From positions 1-35,902 of the forward strand of contig SHYV01000013.1 of assembly GCA_009692605.1 (NCBI GenBank): a stretch of 35,902 bases of DNA, written 5' to 3'. Source of the stretch: Myxococcales bacterium. GTDB lineage: Bacteria; Myxococcota_A; UBA796; SXON01. Within the stretch, counting starts at the first letter, position 1. Every line of letters begins with the position of its first letter. Below the pieces are notes generated by a model. The model was given only the letters and a program-made list of their open reading frames with translations, had not been told where the DNA came from and did not search any database. A program made the position numbers and the translations under genes. Positions 16,935 to 24,056 of the stretch are shown here, piece after piece.

Positions 16935-17555
16935 CTACGCGGTGACCGAACCGGCTTCAAGGCCGGCGCGGAGGCCCGCCGCGAGCTGCTTCGCCTGGGC
17001 CGACGTGGGCAGACCCAGCGTGGCGACCAGCGAGGCGGGGACCGGGCGGTTGCAGCTCTGCTCTAGCCGCTTCAGCGCCAACGACCGGGCGGCGGCGACT
17101 TGGGCGCGCGCCCGCCCATCGACCTCGCCCATGGCCCAGGCGTGGATGTCCCAGGCCAGCGTGGCGTGGCGCGCCTCGTCCCACGCGATGTGCCCGAACG
17201 CGGGCATCGTCCGCGCTTGCCATCCCGCCTCCAGCGCGGCGTAGGTCTCGTTCACGCAGCCTTCGACCATGTTCTCGATGGCACAGTCCGCGAGCGAGCG
17301 CGCCATCGCACCCATCTGGCGCGCGGCCCTGACAGATGGCCCCTCGTTCCGTTCGCAGGCCAGCAGCTGGTCGCCGTTGGCGTCGGGGCCATCATCGGTG
17401 CATCCCGTGACCTCCAGCGGCTCTGGGAAGATTTGGTTCTGGCACAAGATGGAGCAGGCCTCGTCGGTGAGCACGCCGTTGCCATCCAAGGCCGCGGCGT
17501 ATTCGGCGGCGGGGATCAGAAGCCCGCAGCGGCCTCCGTGGACCCGGTCTCGCAT
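16935..17555 (-). CDS. Ferritin-like domain protein, apparently shortened
   Basis: A 206-residue frame from ATG 17555; the frame stays open to 17669. The ATG at 17555 is preferred because GGAG lies 6 bases before it. The N-terminal part is cysteine-rich (GRCGLL, ACSILCQN, EVTGCTDD, LLACERNEG). The C-terminal part matches the second half of a ferritin-like bundle found in myxobacterial proteins: ENMVEGCVNETYAALEAGW, then IAWDEARHATLAWDIHAWA. In relatives as I recall them, a first helix pair with its own acidic/DE.RH motif lies between these parts; here CERNEG is followed almost at once by RQMGAMARSL, so that pair seems deleted. Metal binding and activity are doubtful. No signal peptide is visible although relatives are often exported. 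Confidence 0.6.
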   Translation of the reverse strand: MRDRVHGGRCGLLIPAAEYAAALDGNGVLTDEACSILCQNQIFPEPLEVTGCTDDGPDANGDQLLACERNEGPSVRAARQMGAMARSLADCAIENMVEGCVNETYAALEAGWQARTMPAFGHIAWDEARHATLAWDIHAWAMGEVDGRARAQVAAARSLALKRLEQSCNRPVPASLVATLGLPTSAQAKQLAAGLRAGLEAGSVTA

Positions 17556-17630
17556 GATCCGCTCCGTCCCATGGTCGGGGAGGGAGGGCCCCGCTGCCTC
17601 CACACGCGGCCAGAATCGTGGTGAGCGGGG

Positions 17631-17768
17631 ATGGAGAACCCTTTTGAGGGCATGAGCGGCATCATACACGATGACGTCCCCGCGGTGTGGTTGGAGAACA
17701 CGCCGGTCTGGGCGGCGAGGCTCGTGAACGGCATGGAGAAGGCGACCGGGCCGCCGGGGGAGGGGTGA
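17631..17768 (+). CDS. Small ORF, unknown function
   Basis: A 45-residue frame with ATG at 17631 and TGA at 17766-17768, beginning MENPFEGMSGIIHDDVPAVW and ending EKATGPPGEG. Third codon positions are strongly G/C, as expected for coding sequence in this genome, and the amino acid composition is balanced. It diverges from the ferritin-like gene (preferred start 17555). A GTG overlapping its stop (17765) opens a second frame to 18010 with poor, Arg/Gly-rich composition. It may be a true small protein or the leftover of a larger one. No known family recognised. Confidence 0.35.
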   Translation: MENPFEGMSGIIHDDVPAVWLENTPVWAARLVNGMEKATGPPGEG

Positions 17769-18105
17769 GCATCGTGGTCCGGGAGGCGTGGCGAGGGGAC
17801 GCCGGCCGCGACCTCACCGACCAGCAGCCCGCGGTGGGGAGGGGGCAGGCGCTCCGCGGAGGCCGCCACCGGGGGAGCGCTGACCTGATCGGTGGCCGTC
17901 ATCCTTTTCAAGCGTGCGGGCAGCCGCGCCCTTCGCCGCCATGCGCGCGGGCAAGGGTTTCTCATGCCGTCGGGCGCTGGAGCAGGGCCTTCGTATGCTA
18001 CACTTGATCTAACGGATTTACCTTGTTCCCAAGGCGTATTTGGGTGCGGCGGAGATCCGACGACGCGAAAATGCGTAATATCTGCATGTTCGCTACGATT
18101 TGGCC
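17769..18105. other. Stretch without a convincing gene
   Basis: About 340 bases. Long frames exist on both strands but have Arg/Pro/Ser-rich, unbalanced compositions typical of shadow frames. From about 17990 the base composition becomes more AT-rich, as expected for a regulatory region ahead of the + strand gene at 18173. No tRNA-like or riboswitch-like structure recognised. Confidence 0.5.
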
Positions 18106-18134
18106 TGGACAAAGGGCGGTCCCCGGGGTAGATT
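18106..18134 (+). promoter_or_regulatory. Predicted sigma-70 type promoter
   Basis: TGGACA (18106-18111), a 17-base spacer, and TAGATT (18129-18134) give 5/6 and 4/6 matches to the housekeeping consensus with ideal spacing. Transcription would start near 18141, about 32 bases before the ATG at 18173. It lies in a locally AT-richer stretch. Confidence 0.45.
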
Positions 18135-18172
18135 CGAGGTTGGAGTCAACCGAATCCCAAGGAAAACGACCC

Positions 18173-18421
18173 ATGACCGCCTATCCGAGCCCGTCCCCGT
18201 CCGCCCCCTACGCCGCCCCTGCTGAAGCCTTCGCGGAGCGGATGGCGACGCTTCGAGCGCCGCCCGCACTGTCCTCCGACCACGCCGTCGTCGAGCGCCT
18301 CGTGCGTGACGAAGGCAGGGAGGCGTACTGGCAGCTCCACAAGCGCCGGGAGTTCTGGAGAAACCATGCTTCACGCTACGCAGATGCCGAGGGAGCGTGG
18401 CTCTGGCAGGAGGCAGCTTGA
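18173..18421 (+). CDS. Hypothetical small protein
   Basis: An 82-residue protein. The ATG at 18173 is supported by AAGGAAAA about 8 bases upstream and by a promoter match at 18106-18134; the frame is open further upstream but that part would contain the promoter. The N-terminus is low-complexity (Pro/Ser/Ala). The C-terminal half is charged and aromatic, with DEGREAYWQLHKRREFWRNH and EGAWLWQEA, probably helical. No family recognised and no signal peptide. Its stop overlaps a probable TTG start of the next gene (TTGA), so the two are likely translationally coupled. Confidence 0.6.
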   Translation: MTAYPSPSPSAPYAAPAEAFAERMATLRAPPALSSDHAVVERLVRDEGREAYWQLHKRREFWRNHASRYADAEGAWLWQEAA

Positions 18422-19017
18422 GCGTCGTCGAAGTTGAGCCGCACCCGACGTATTTCCTGCCCGTTGTCACGTTTCTCGGGCTGGCGTTGGCGCTGGCCTG
18501 CGGCTCCGCCATCGAGCAGATGGAGTCGACTTATCTGGACCGGGTCCAGCGGATCGAGGCAGCCGCCGCTGTCGATGCATCGCGCAGTGCGGCCATCCTC
18601 GCTGAGCGCGACGCGTTCGCTGCGCGGTATGCTGCCCTCCCAACCGATCCGGTCGCCCGTGAGGCGCCGCTTGGCGTCCTCAATCAGGACATGCGCGCCG
18701 CGATCTACGCTGACGAAGCGGCTGCGGTGGCGGCTGCCGAAGTCGCAGGCGCTGCGATGCGTCCCAACCTACAGGGCTCCTGGTCCGGTCCGGGCGTCCA
18801 ACTGGTCATCGACCCGGGCGGGCAGGTGCACTCCGAGACGCACGCGAACGGGATGAACACGAACTTGGACGCCCCGCTGCAAACCGTCACGGGCACTGGG
18901 TTCGACGTGGGGGTCTTCGGCATCACGACACACTTCGTCGTCACCGTCCCGCCTCATGTAGTGGCGGGTCAGTGGATGATGACCGTCGATGGCGTCGAGC
19001 TCACTCGGAGTCCCTGA
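18418..19017 (+). CDS. Hypothetical membrane-anchored or lipoprotein-like protein
   Basis: A 199-residue protein from TTG at 18418, chosen because AGGAGG (18408-18413) lies 4 bases before it and the start overlaps the previous stop. A GTG at 18397 in the same frame would add 7 residues. After a short polar N-terminus, residues 12-28 are hydrophobic and end in LALALACGS. The cysteine could be lipidated, but the box is not canonical (A at -3), so a plain membrane anchor is equally possible. A charged helical segment (about 33-75) follows. A C-terminal beta-rich domain contains MRPNLQGSWSGPGVQLVIDP and FDVGVFGITTHFVV, reminiscent of a small extracellular sandwich. No family recognised. It is in a two-gene operon with the 82-residue protein. 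Confidence 0.6.
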   Translation: MSVVEVEPHPTYFLPVVTFLGLALALACGSAIEQMESTYLDRVQRIEAAAAVDASRSAAILAERDAFAARYAALPTDPVAREAPLGVLNQDMRAAIYADEAAAVAAAEVAGAAMRPNLQGSWSGPGVQLVIDPGGQVHSETHANGMNTNLDAPLQTVTGTGFDVGVFGITTHFVVTVPPHVVAGQWMMTVDGVELTRSP

Positions 19018-19079
19018 GCCCGGAACGGCGCCGCCATCTGAACTACAACGACCACGGCGGGTGTTGGACTCCTACCGAG

Positions 19080-19542
19080 CTAACGGTTCACCCAGTACGC
19101 GAGCAGGACGACGGCGCCCATCCCGATGACGATGACGGCGACGGCGCATCCGAGCATTCGCATGGCCTCCCAGCCTCTGGCGATTCTCTGGGCGTCCTCT
19201 CTGGCGCGCCGGGTCGTCGTTCACCCGGTACGAGAGCGTGCGCCGCGCGCCGCCGACCGCCAGCCTCTGGCCGTTGTAGCCGCCGCGGCCCTCGCGCCGC
19301 CCTTCGCCGGGGAGATCCACCGAAGCGTTGCGGAACGTGTCACCATCGGCCCCGGCTGCCGGGTGGACGCTGAGGGTGTCGCCGGTGCGGGCGTCGAGCG
19401 TGACGACGCCGGACTTCGTCAAGACGCGCAGCCGCGTCGAGCGCGCGGACAGCGTGAAAGGACGCTTCTCCGTCGACGCAGAGCGCCGCAGGTCGGAGCG
19501 CGTCCACGCGACCCGGGGCGCGTCGCGAGGAGCCATCGCCAC
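19080..19542 (-). pseudogene. Frameshifted gene for a small protein with C-terminal membrane segment
   Basis: Two overlapping minus-strand frames seem to belong together. The first, from ATG 19542, reads a plausible domain: STEKRPFTLSARSTRLRVLT, TLDARTGDTLSVHPAAG and LSYRVNDDPAR, with alternating strands like a small beta domain. It then decays into Arg-rich sequence. From about 19200 a second frame continues with REDAQRIARGWEAMRM and a clear membrane helix CAVAVIVIGMGAVVLLAYWV, ending VNR-stop at 19080. One extra base near the PAR codons would explain the break. It may be a genuine inactivating mutation or a sequencing error. Without the repair, the first frame ends at 19072. It lies 54 bases downstream of the transglutaminase gene, on the same strand, as a possible operon tail. 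Confidence 0.45.
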
Positions 19543-19596
19543 GGGCTTAGCCCTGTTCGAACGAAACCGCTCCGCATTGGCCGGCGCCGGTTCGGG

Positions 19597-21492
19597 TCAG
19601 TCCAGCCCCTCGAACGGATGATCCCGTCGCTTCCGAACCGCCCGACCGAGGTCCTGGTCCGCCCGTCTGGCGGCTTCGAGTGCAGCCTTCAGGTCCCCGC
19701 CGCCGTACTTTCCTGAGTACACAGCCGCCGCGAGGCGACCCAGAGGCTCCCCGAGATCGGGTCTGATCTGGGCGGCCAGCATTCCGAGCGGCACGTCGGC
19801 TCTGCGAACGCCGAGCGCTCCGAGTCGGCGCCGGGCACGAGCCGCCACCTTAGCCAGCGCGTCCGATGGACCGGCGCGCTTCCGTACGACCAGGAGCCCG
19901 CTGGCCAACTGCGCCAACGCTGCGAGGACGTACGCACCGATGAGCATGGTGAACGTCACGATGAGGCCGGTGCCGGCTGCCCACTGCGGGGGCGGGCGAC
20001 CGGCCAGCGCGGCGGCGCCGCGCCCGATCGACTCGAGCCCGCCGGACTGATCGCCGAGGTCGTAGTTCACGATCCAACGCGACCAGCGGTCCTGTACGCG
20101 GGAGATCATCGCGGAGAGCCCGGGCGGCGCGACGGGAGGGAGGCCGTCGACCGGGGAGGCGTCGTAGATCCGCCAACCGGTGGGGGTCGGCACCTCAACC
20201 CATGCGTGCGCGTTGGCCTGGCGGACGACGATTGAAACGCCGTCGGCGTCGAGCTCTCCGGACCAATACCCGGTGCCCAGCCGCGCCGGTACGCCCCGGG
20301 CGCGGAGCATCACCGCGAGCGCGGTGGCGAAGTACTCGCAGTGGCCGGTGCGGCGTTCGAACAAGAACGCCGCGAGGGCATCGCCTTCGGGTGTCGGGGG
20401 CGTGGCGAGGTAGGCGTAGCTCGCCGAAAGGTACCGCTCCAGCTCGGCGGCGAGGCGGTCGGGGTCGGTCTCTCCGGGGGCGATCGACTGGGCGAGGGGC
20501 ACCACTCGCGGGTCGAGGTCGGGGAGCTGCGAGAGCGCCGCCCGGGCTTGGCTGTCGAGCGAGGGGGCTCGCCCGGGACCCCTCCGGACCCGCGCGACAT
20601 ACCGGGTGCCGCGCGCCCCTTCGTGATGAAAAAAGGTTCCGTCCCCGTCGTGGAGCAGCTGGCCGATCCCTTGGATCGCCAGCGTCTCGAAGGGGGCGAA
20701 GGCGACGCTGCCGAGGGCCGGCTCGAGCTCGACCTCGGCCTCGGTGTCAGCGTCCGCCGGCGAAGGCGGGCGCTGGGCCGGGAGGGTCGCCGCCCACCGC
20801 GTTCCGTCGAAGTGGTCCAGCCCGCGGCCCCGTACATAGAACGGGCCGGGGACAGGCACGCCGTCTCTGGTCCTGACGCGAAGGTGCATGACCACGGCCT
20901 GATCATCGCGCGAGCTGGTCGTGTCGTCGCCGAGCATCACCTCGTTGGCGGCTCCGCTCGCGGAGGCGGACGCGAGATATCCAGCGTTGAGGCGTGGAAG
21001 GAGGATGAAGAGCCCCACCGCGAGGCCGGCCACCGCCGCACCGGTGGCGAGGCTGCGCAGCCCGATGGGGAGCGTTTGGCCCACCTCGATGCGCATGAGC
21101 GCGGCGGGGAGCAGGAACGCCTGCGCGATCAGGACCGGGGCCATGGTCAGGCTCTCGGTGCGCAGGCAGCCCAGCAGCAGCAGCAGGCCCCCGAAAAGCA
21201 GGACCAGCCGGGCATCGTTCCGGCCCGAGCCGGTCCAGACCCGGTGAACGAGCAGCCAGCCGACCAGCACCGCGAGGCCGTCCTGCGCGACCCCGGCGAG
21301 GGTGAAGCCCCCCAGCGCGAGCAGGGTGGCGATGTGGATGGGGATCACCGCTCGTGCGGACAGTCGAGGGGGACGGAGGAAAACGCCGAGGAGGGCGAGG
21401 GCGCCGACGAACGTGGCGGTACCGCCTCCGAACAGCAGTCCCACGAGGTCGAAGCCCACGACGAAGAGCCCCACCCGACCGGCGCCCATCAC
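19597..21492 (-). CDS. Transglutaminase-like membrane protein (TgpA/DUF3488 type)
   Basis: A 631-residue membrane protein. The N-terminal third (to about residue 170) holds several hydrophobic helices as in DUF3488/TgpA proteins. The large extracytoplasmic part contains a transglutaminase-like cysteine protease fold with the full triad: C385 in RRTGHCEYFA, H429 in NAHAWVEV and D444 in YDASP. A further membrane helix lies near 500-530, followed by a cytoplasmic helical tail (GVRRADVPLGMLAAQI). Together with MoxR and DUF58 genes this is a widely conserved but poorly understood module; TgpA is essential in Pseudomonas aeruginosa and thought to act on the cell envelope. The start is GTG at 21492 or ATG at 21489, both overlapping the DUF58 stop. 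Confidence 0.9.
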   Translation of the reverse strand: MMGAGRVGLFVVGFDLVGLLFGGGTATFVGALALLGVFLRPPRLSARAVIPIHIATLLALGGFTLAGVAQDGLAVLVGWLLVHRVWTGSGRNDARLVLLFGGLLLLLGCLRTESLTMAPVLIAQAFLLPAALMRIEVGQTLPIGLRSLATGAAVAGLAVGLFILLPRLNAGYLASASASGAANEVMLGDDTTSSRDDQAVVMHLRVRTRDGVPVPGPFYVRGRGLDHFDGTRWAATLPAQRPPSPADADTEAEVELEPALGSVAFAPFETLAIQGIGQLLHDGDGTFFHHEGARGTRYVARVRRGPGRAPSLDSQARAALSQLPDLDPRVVPLAQSIAPGETDPDRLAAELERYLSASYAYLATPPTPEGDALAAFLFERRTGHCEYFATALAVMLRARGVPARLGTGYWSGELDADGVSIVVRQANAHAWVEVPTPTGWRIYDASPVDGLPPVAPPGLSAMISRVQDRWSRWIVNYDLGDQSGGLESIGRGAAALAGRPPPQWAAGTGLIVTFTMLIGAYVLAALAQLASGLLVVRKRAGPSDALAKVAARARRRLGALGVRRADVPLGMLAAQIRPDLGEPLGRLAAAVYSGKYGGGDLKAALEAARRADQDLGRAVRKRRDHPFEGLD

Positions 21493-22442
21493 AGCAGGGC
21501 CAGCGTGGTGAGCAACGCCCTGCGGTGGTGCGTACCCGTGGCAGGCTCTACGCGGACCCCGTCCGCCTCCAGCCCCACGGCGTCGCCGCGCCCCGTATGC
21601 TGGACGACCTGCGCGGTTGCCCTGCGGATCTGCTGCTCACGCAGATCGCCCGCTCCGTCGACCTTCACCCAGACGCGACTGCCGGCCTCCCCGGTGCGGA
21701 GCATCACCATCGGTGTGCCGATGCGCGCGCTGGACCGGGCGTGGATTCGCCTGACCGGGTCTCCCGGATGGTACTCCCGAAGCCCGTAGAAGTCCCCGGT
21801 CTGCTCCACCCCGCCGCGGGGGCGCTCGCCCTCGACTCCGTCCCCGGGGCCTCCGAGCGCGGCGGGCTGGCGCTCCGGCGCTGGGTATACCAGCACCGTT
21901 CCGGGCACCTCCAGATCGCGGTAGCGCAGCAGCAGGCCGAAAGGGTAGCTCGAGCCGACCCGGATTCGGGAGTAGTGGTGCTCTCCGCGGGTTGGAAAGG
22001 TCCAGTCCGCTGGGGCCCCCGCCCCCGTCCCCGGCTCCACTCGGCTGACCTCCGCGCTGGCGAGCCCTCCGTCCAGCTCCCGCACGTGGATGGCCAACGC
22101 GGGCCCGATCCGGCGAGGGTTGTCGACCATCAGGGAGCCTCGCGCCGGCTGGCCCGCGAAGAGCTCGGGCGGCAGCGACCTCCGGGCGGAGAGCCCCCTC
22201 AGGTTCCACTCGGCCAGGACGTTGTTCGCAACAAGGATGCCCATGGTGACGGACAGCACCGCATAAACAAGGTTGTTCCCAGTGTTCATTGCCCCAACGG
22301 CCACCCCGAGCATCACCACGAGGTACCAAGCCCCGGCGGCGGTCGGACGAACGCGGTTGTACTGGTTTCCCCAGGAGCGCACTCGCTCGCCGAAGCCCGC
22401 GCCGGCGTTGGGAGCCGGGTCCTCGCGGGCGCTGTCGGTCAT
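21489..22442 (-). CDS. DUF58 domain protein
   Basis: A 317-residue protein. Two N-terminal hydrophobic helices (GAWYLVVMLGVAVGAMNTGN and YAVLSVTMGILVANNVL) anchor it. The DUF58 signature is present as GDFYGLREYHPGDPVRRIHA, followed by a strand with PMVMLRTGEAGSRVWVKVDG, resembling the von Willebrand A-like core of this family. The metal-binding DxSxS pattern of true vWA domains is not evident. These proteins partner with MoxR ATPases. The ATG overlaps the moxR stop by 4 bases and the stop overlaps the next start, so the three genes are translationally coupled. Confidence 0.88.
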   Translation of the reverse strand: MTDSAREDPAPNAGAGFGERVRSWGNQYNRVRPTAAGAWYLVVMLGVAVGAMNTGNNLVYAVLSVTMGILVANNVLAEWNLRGLSARRSLPPELFAGQPARGSLMVDNPRRIGPALAIHVRELDGGLASAEVSRVEPGTGAGAPADWTFPTRGEHHYSRIRVGSSYPFGLLLRYRDLEVPGTVLVYPAPERQPAALGGPGDGVEGERPRGGVEQTGDFYGLREYHPGDPVRRIHARSSARIGTPMVMLRTGEAGSRVWVKVDGAGDLREQQIRRATAQVVQHTGRGDAVGLEADGVRVEPATGTHHRRALLTTLALL

Positions 22443-23422
22443 ACCGGCGCCCGCACCCCGGCCAGCACCGCGTCCATCGCGCGATCGGCGCCAGCCGCCC
22501 CCCCGGCACCTGTCGCCCCCCCGGCACCTGTCGCCCCCCCGGCCCCCTCCGCGCGGGCCTGCACGCGGTGGACCAGCGCGGGCTTGGCGATCACCCGGAC
22601 ATCATCCGGGAGCACGTGGTCGCGCCCTCGCAAAAGCGCGAGACCCCGCGCGGCGCGGGCGAGCGCCTCCGCTCCCCGGGTGCTCACCCCACGGATCAGC
22701 GCGGGGGAGCTGCGCGTCGCAGCCACGAGATCGAGGATGTAATCCTCGATCTCGGTGTGCATCCGGATGTTGGCACAGGCCTCTCGCAGCGCGTTTACCT
22801 GCTCGGCGCTGAGCACAGCGTCCTGAGCCCGCTCACCAGCTCGTTTTGCGTCCCCCCGAAGGACGGCGCGCTCTGCCTCCCGGTCGGGGTACCCCATGCT
22901 GCTTCGGAGAAGGAACCTGTCCAATTGCGCGTCCGGCAGGGGCCAGGTCCCGTACAGCTCGAATGGGTTCTGCGTCGCGATCACGAGGAAGGGGGAGGGG
23001 AGTCGCCGGGTCTCGCCATCGGCCGATACTTGACCCTCGTTCATCGCCTCAAGCAGCGCCGACTGAGTGCGTGGAGGGGTGCGGTTCAGCTCGTCGGCGA
23101 GCACTACGTTCGCGAAGATCGGTCCGGGGCGGAAGCGCAGCTGCGGTCCGTCGCGACCGGACGGGTCGAGCACGCTCGCACCGAGGATATCGGAGGGCAG
23201 AAGATCGCTGGTGAATTGGATGCGGGCGAAGCTGCCGCCCAGAGCCCGGGCCACCGCGAGGCCGAGCGTCGTCTTCCCGACCCCCGGGACGTCCTCGAGC
23301 AAGAGGTGGCCACCGGTCAGCACGCAGATCAGCGCGAGCTCCACCACGTTTCGCTTGCCGAGCACCTGAGCCTCTACCGCCGCCTGCAGCCGCTGAAGGC
23401 TCGAGAGGGTGCTCCCGTCCAT
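22439..23422 (-). CDS. MoxR family AAA+ ATPase
   Basis: A 327-residue MoxR-type ATPase. Walker A is PGVGKTT (46-52 region), Walker B is VVLADE (106-111) followed by NRTPPRTQSALLEAM, and sensor 1 lies in IATQNPFE. MoxR proteins act as chaperone-like remodelers, often loading metals or activating vWA-type partners; the partner here is likely the adjacent DUF58 protein. The start at 23422 is chosen because it overlaps the upstream lipoprotein stop by one base (TGATG) and gives the normal MoxR N-terminus; the frame remains open upstream only as a shadow. Near the C-terminus, a tandem GAGGAT hexapeptide repeat is encoded by an 18-bp direct repeat; this linker is not part of the AAA core. Confidence 0.92.
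   Translation of the reverse strand: MDGSTLSSLQRLQAAVEAQVLGKRNVVELALICVLTGGHLLLEDVPGVGKTTLGLAVARALGGSFARIQFTSDLLPSDILGASVLDPSGRDGPQLRFRPGPIFANVVLADELNRTPPRTQSALLEAMNEGQVSADGETRRLPSPFLVIATQNPFELYGTWPLPDAQLDRFLLRSSMGYPDREAERAVLRGDAKRAGERAQDAVLSAEQVNALREACANIRMHTEIEDYILDLVAATRSSPALIRGVSTRGAEALARAARGLALLRGRDHVLPDDVRVIAKPALVHRVQARAEGAGGATGAGGATGAGGAAGADRAMDAVLAGVRAPV
22505..22540. repeat. 18-bp tandem repeat inside moxR (two full copies plus partial)
   Basis: The unit ggcacctgtcgccccccc occurs twice head to tail and is followed by a partial third copy. On the coding (minus) strand it encodes repeated Gly-Ala-Gly-Gly-Ala-Thr. Because the unit is a multiple of three, copy-number change keeps the frame. 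Confidence 0.85.
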
Positions 23423-23904
23423 CAGTCCGCCGCCGGGATGAATTCCCCCACGGTGGTGGTCGGGTAGGTGCAGCCGGCCTCCATCGTGTCGTCCTCCGTT
23501 GCGATCACGGTGTAGGTTTCGGTGCCCGCCCACTCGGCGTCGCCATCGACGCAGGTCGCGCCATCGGTCTCGATCTTCGCCGTGCCGGTGAGCTGCCACT
23601 TCAGCGCGCCTTCGGCTCGGTCGTCCTCGCCGATCACCACGGTCTGGTAGGAGAGGTTGCAGCCGGACAGGCTACCCGCGGCGAACACCTCCCCGTTGGC
23701 GTAGATCGAGGCGGCAGAGGCGTCGAACGCGACCGCGTACTCAAAGACCTCCTCCCACCCTTCTTCGTTTCCGGGATGACAGGTGTCGGGGCCGATCCCG
23801 GTGACCGTCACGGTGTACACTAGCGCGTCGTCAGGCACGTCGGAATTGTCGATGCAGCCGGTCAGCGGAAAGCCCAGAACGGCGAGGAGGGGGAAGAAGG
23901 GCAT
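23422..23904 (-). CDS. Putative outer-surface lipoprotein, unknown function
   Basis: A 160-residue protein. Choosing ATG 23904 gives a canonical lipoprotein signal, MPFFPLLAVLGFPLTGCIDN, with lipobox LTGC and lipidated Cys at position 17. The frame extends upstream to 23970 but that adds non-signal sequence. The mature part is acidic and beta-rich and contains further cysteines (DTCHPG, SGCNLS, ATCVDG, AGCTYP), probably disulphide-bonded in the periplasm. No family recognised. Its stop overlaps the moxR start by one base, making it the first gene of the lipoprotein - MoxR - DUF58 - transglutaminase operon. It may be an envelope partner of that system. Confidence 0.75.
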   Translation of the reverse strand: MPFFPLLAVLGFPLTGCIDNSDVPDDALVYTVTVTGIGPDTCHPGNEEGWEEVFEYAVAFDASAASIYANGEVFAAGSLSGCNLSYQTVVIGEDDRAEGALKWQLTGTAKIETDGATCVDGDAEWAGTETYTVIATEDDTMEAGCTYPTTTVGEFIPAAD

Positions 23905-23994
23905 GCGGTTCTCTGTCAGGGCGGTCCACAGAGGGTAACCGGAAACCGGCGCGAAGTCGGGGTCGGGCACCCGCGCGTTTCACGCCGGCCATGA

Positions 23995-24023
23995 TTGACT
24001 TCGGGGTCCTCGGGCCCTACATT
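23995..24023 (+). promoter_or_regulatory. Predicted strong sigma-70 type promoter
   Basis: TTGACT (23995-24000), a 17-base spacer, and TACATT (24018-24023) give 5/6 and 4/6 consensus matches with ideal spacing. It directs transcription into the TPR protein gene, whose GTG start at 24057 lies about 27 bases after the expected start site. Its position argues against an upstream ATG at 23991 as the start codon, since that ATG would precede the promoter. Confidence 0.6.
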
Positions 24024-24056
24024 GCGCCGCCATCACCCTTTGCCTTTGGAGCCCAC

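Noticed and set aside
16823-16945. Small plus-strand frame after the epimerase gene (begins MARRRTRPRTNA)
   Set aside because: Arg-rich composition, no ribosome-binding site and no recognisable feature; not enough to call a gene.
17516-18112. Long minus-strand frame upstream of the ferritin-like gene
   Set aside because: Its composition (Ser/Pro/His-rich, no recognisable motif) and overlap with other frames and the promoter region look like a shadow frame.
20341-21789. Long plus-strand frame opposite the transglutaminase gene
   Set aside because: It lies antisense to a gene with an intact catalytic triad, and its Arg/Glu/Gly-rich sequence has no family pattern.
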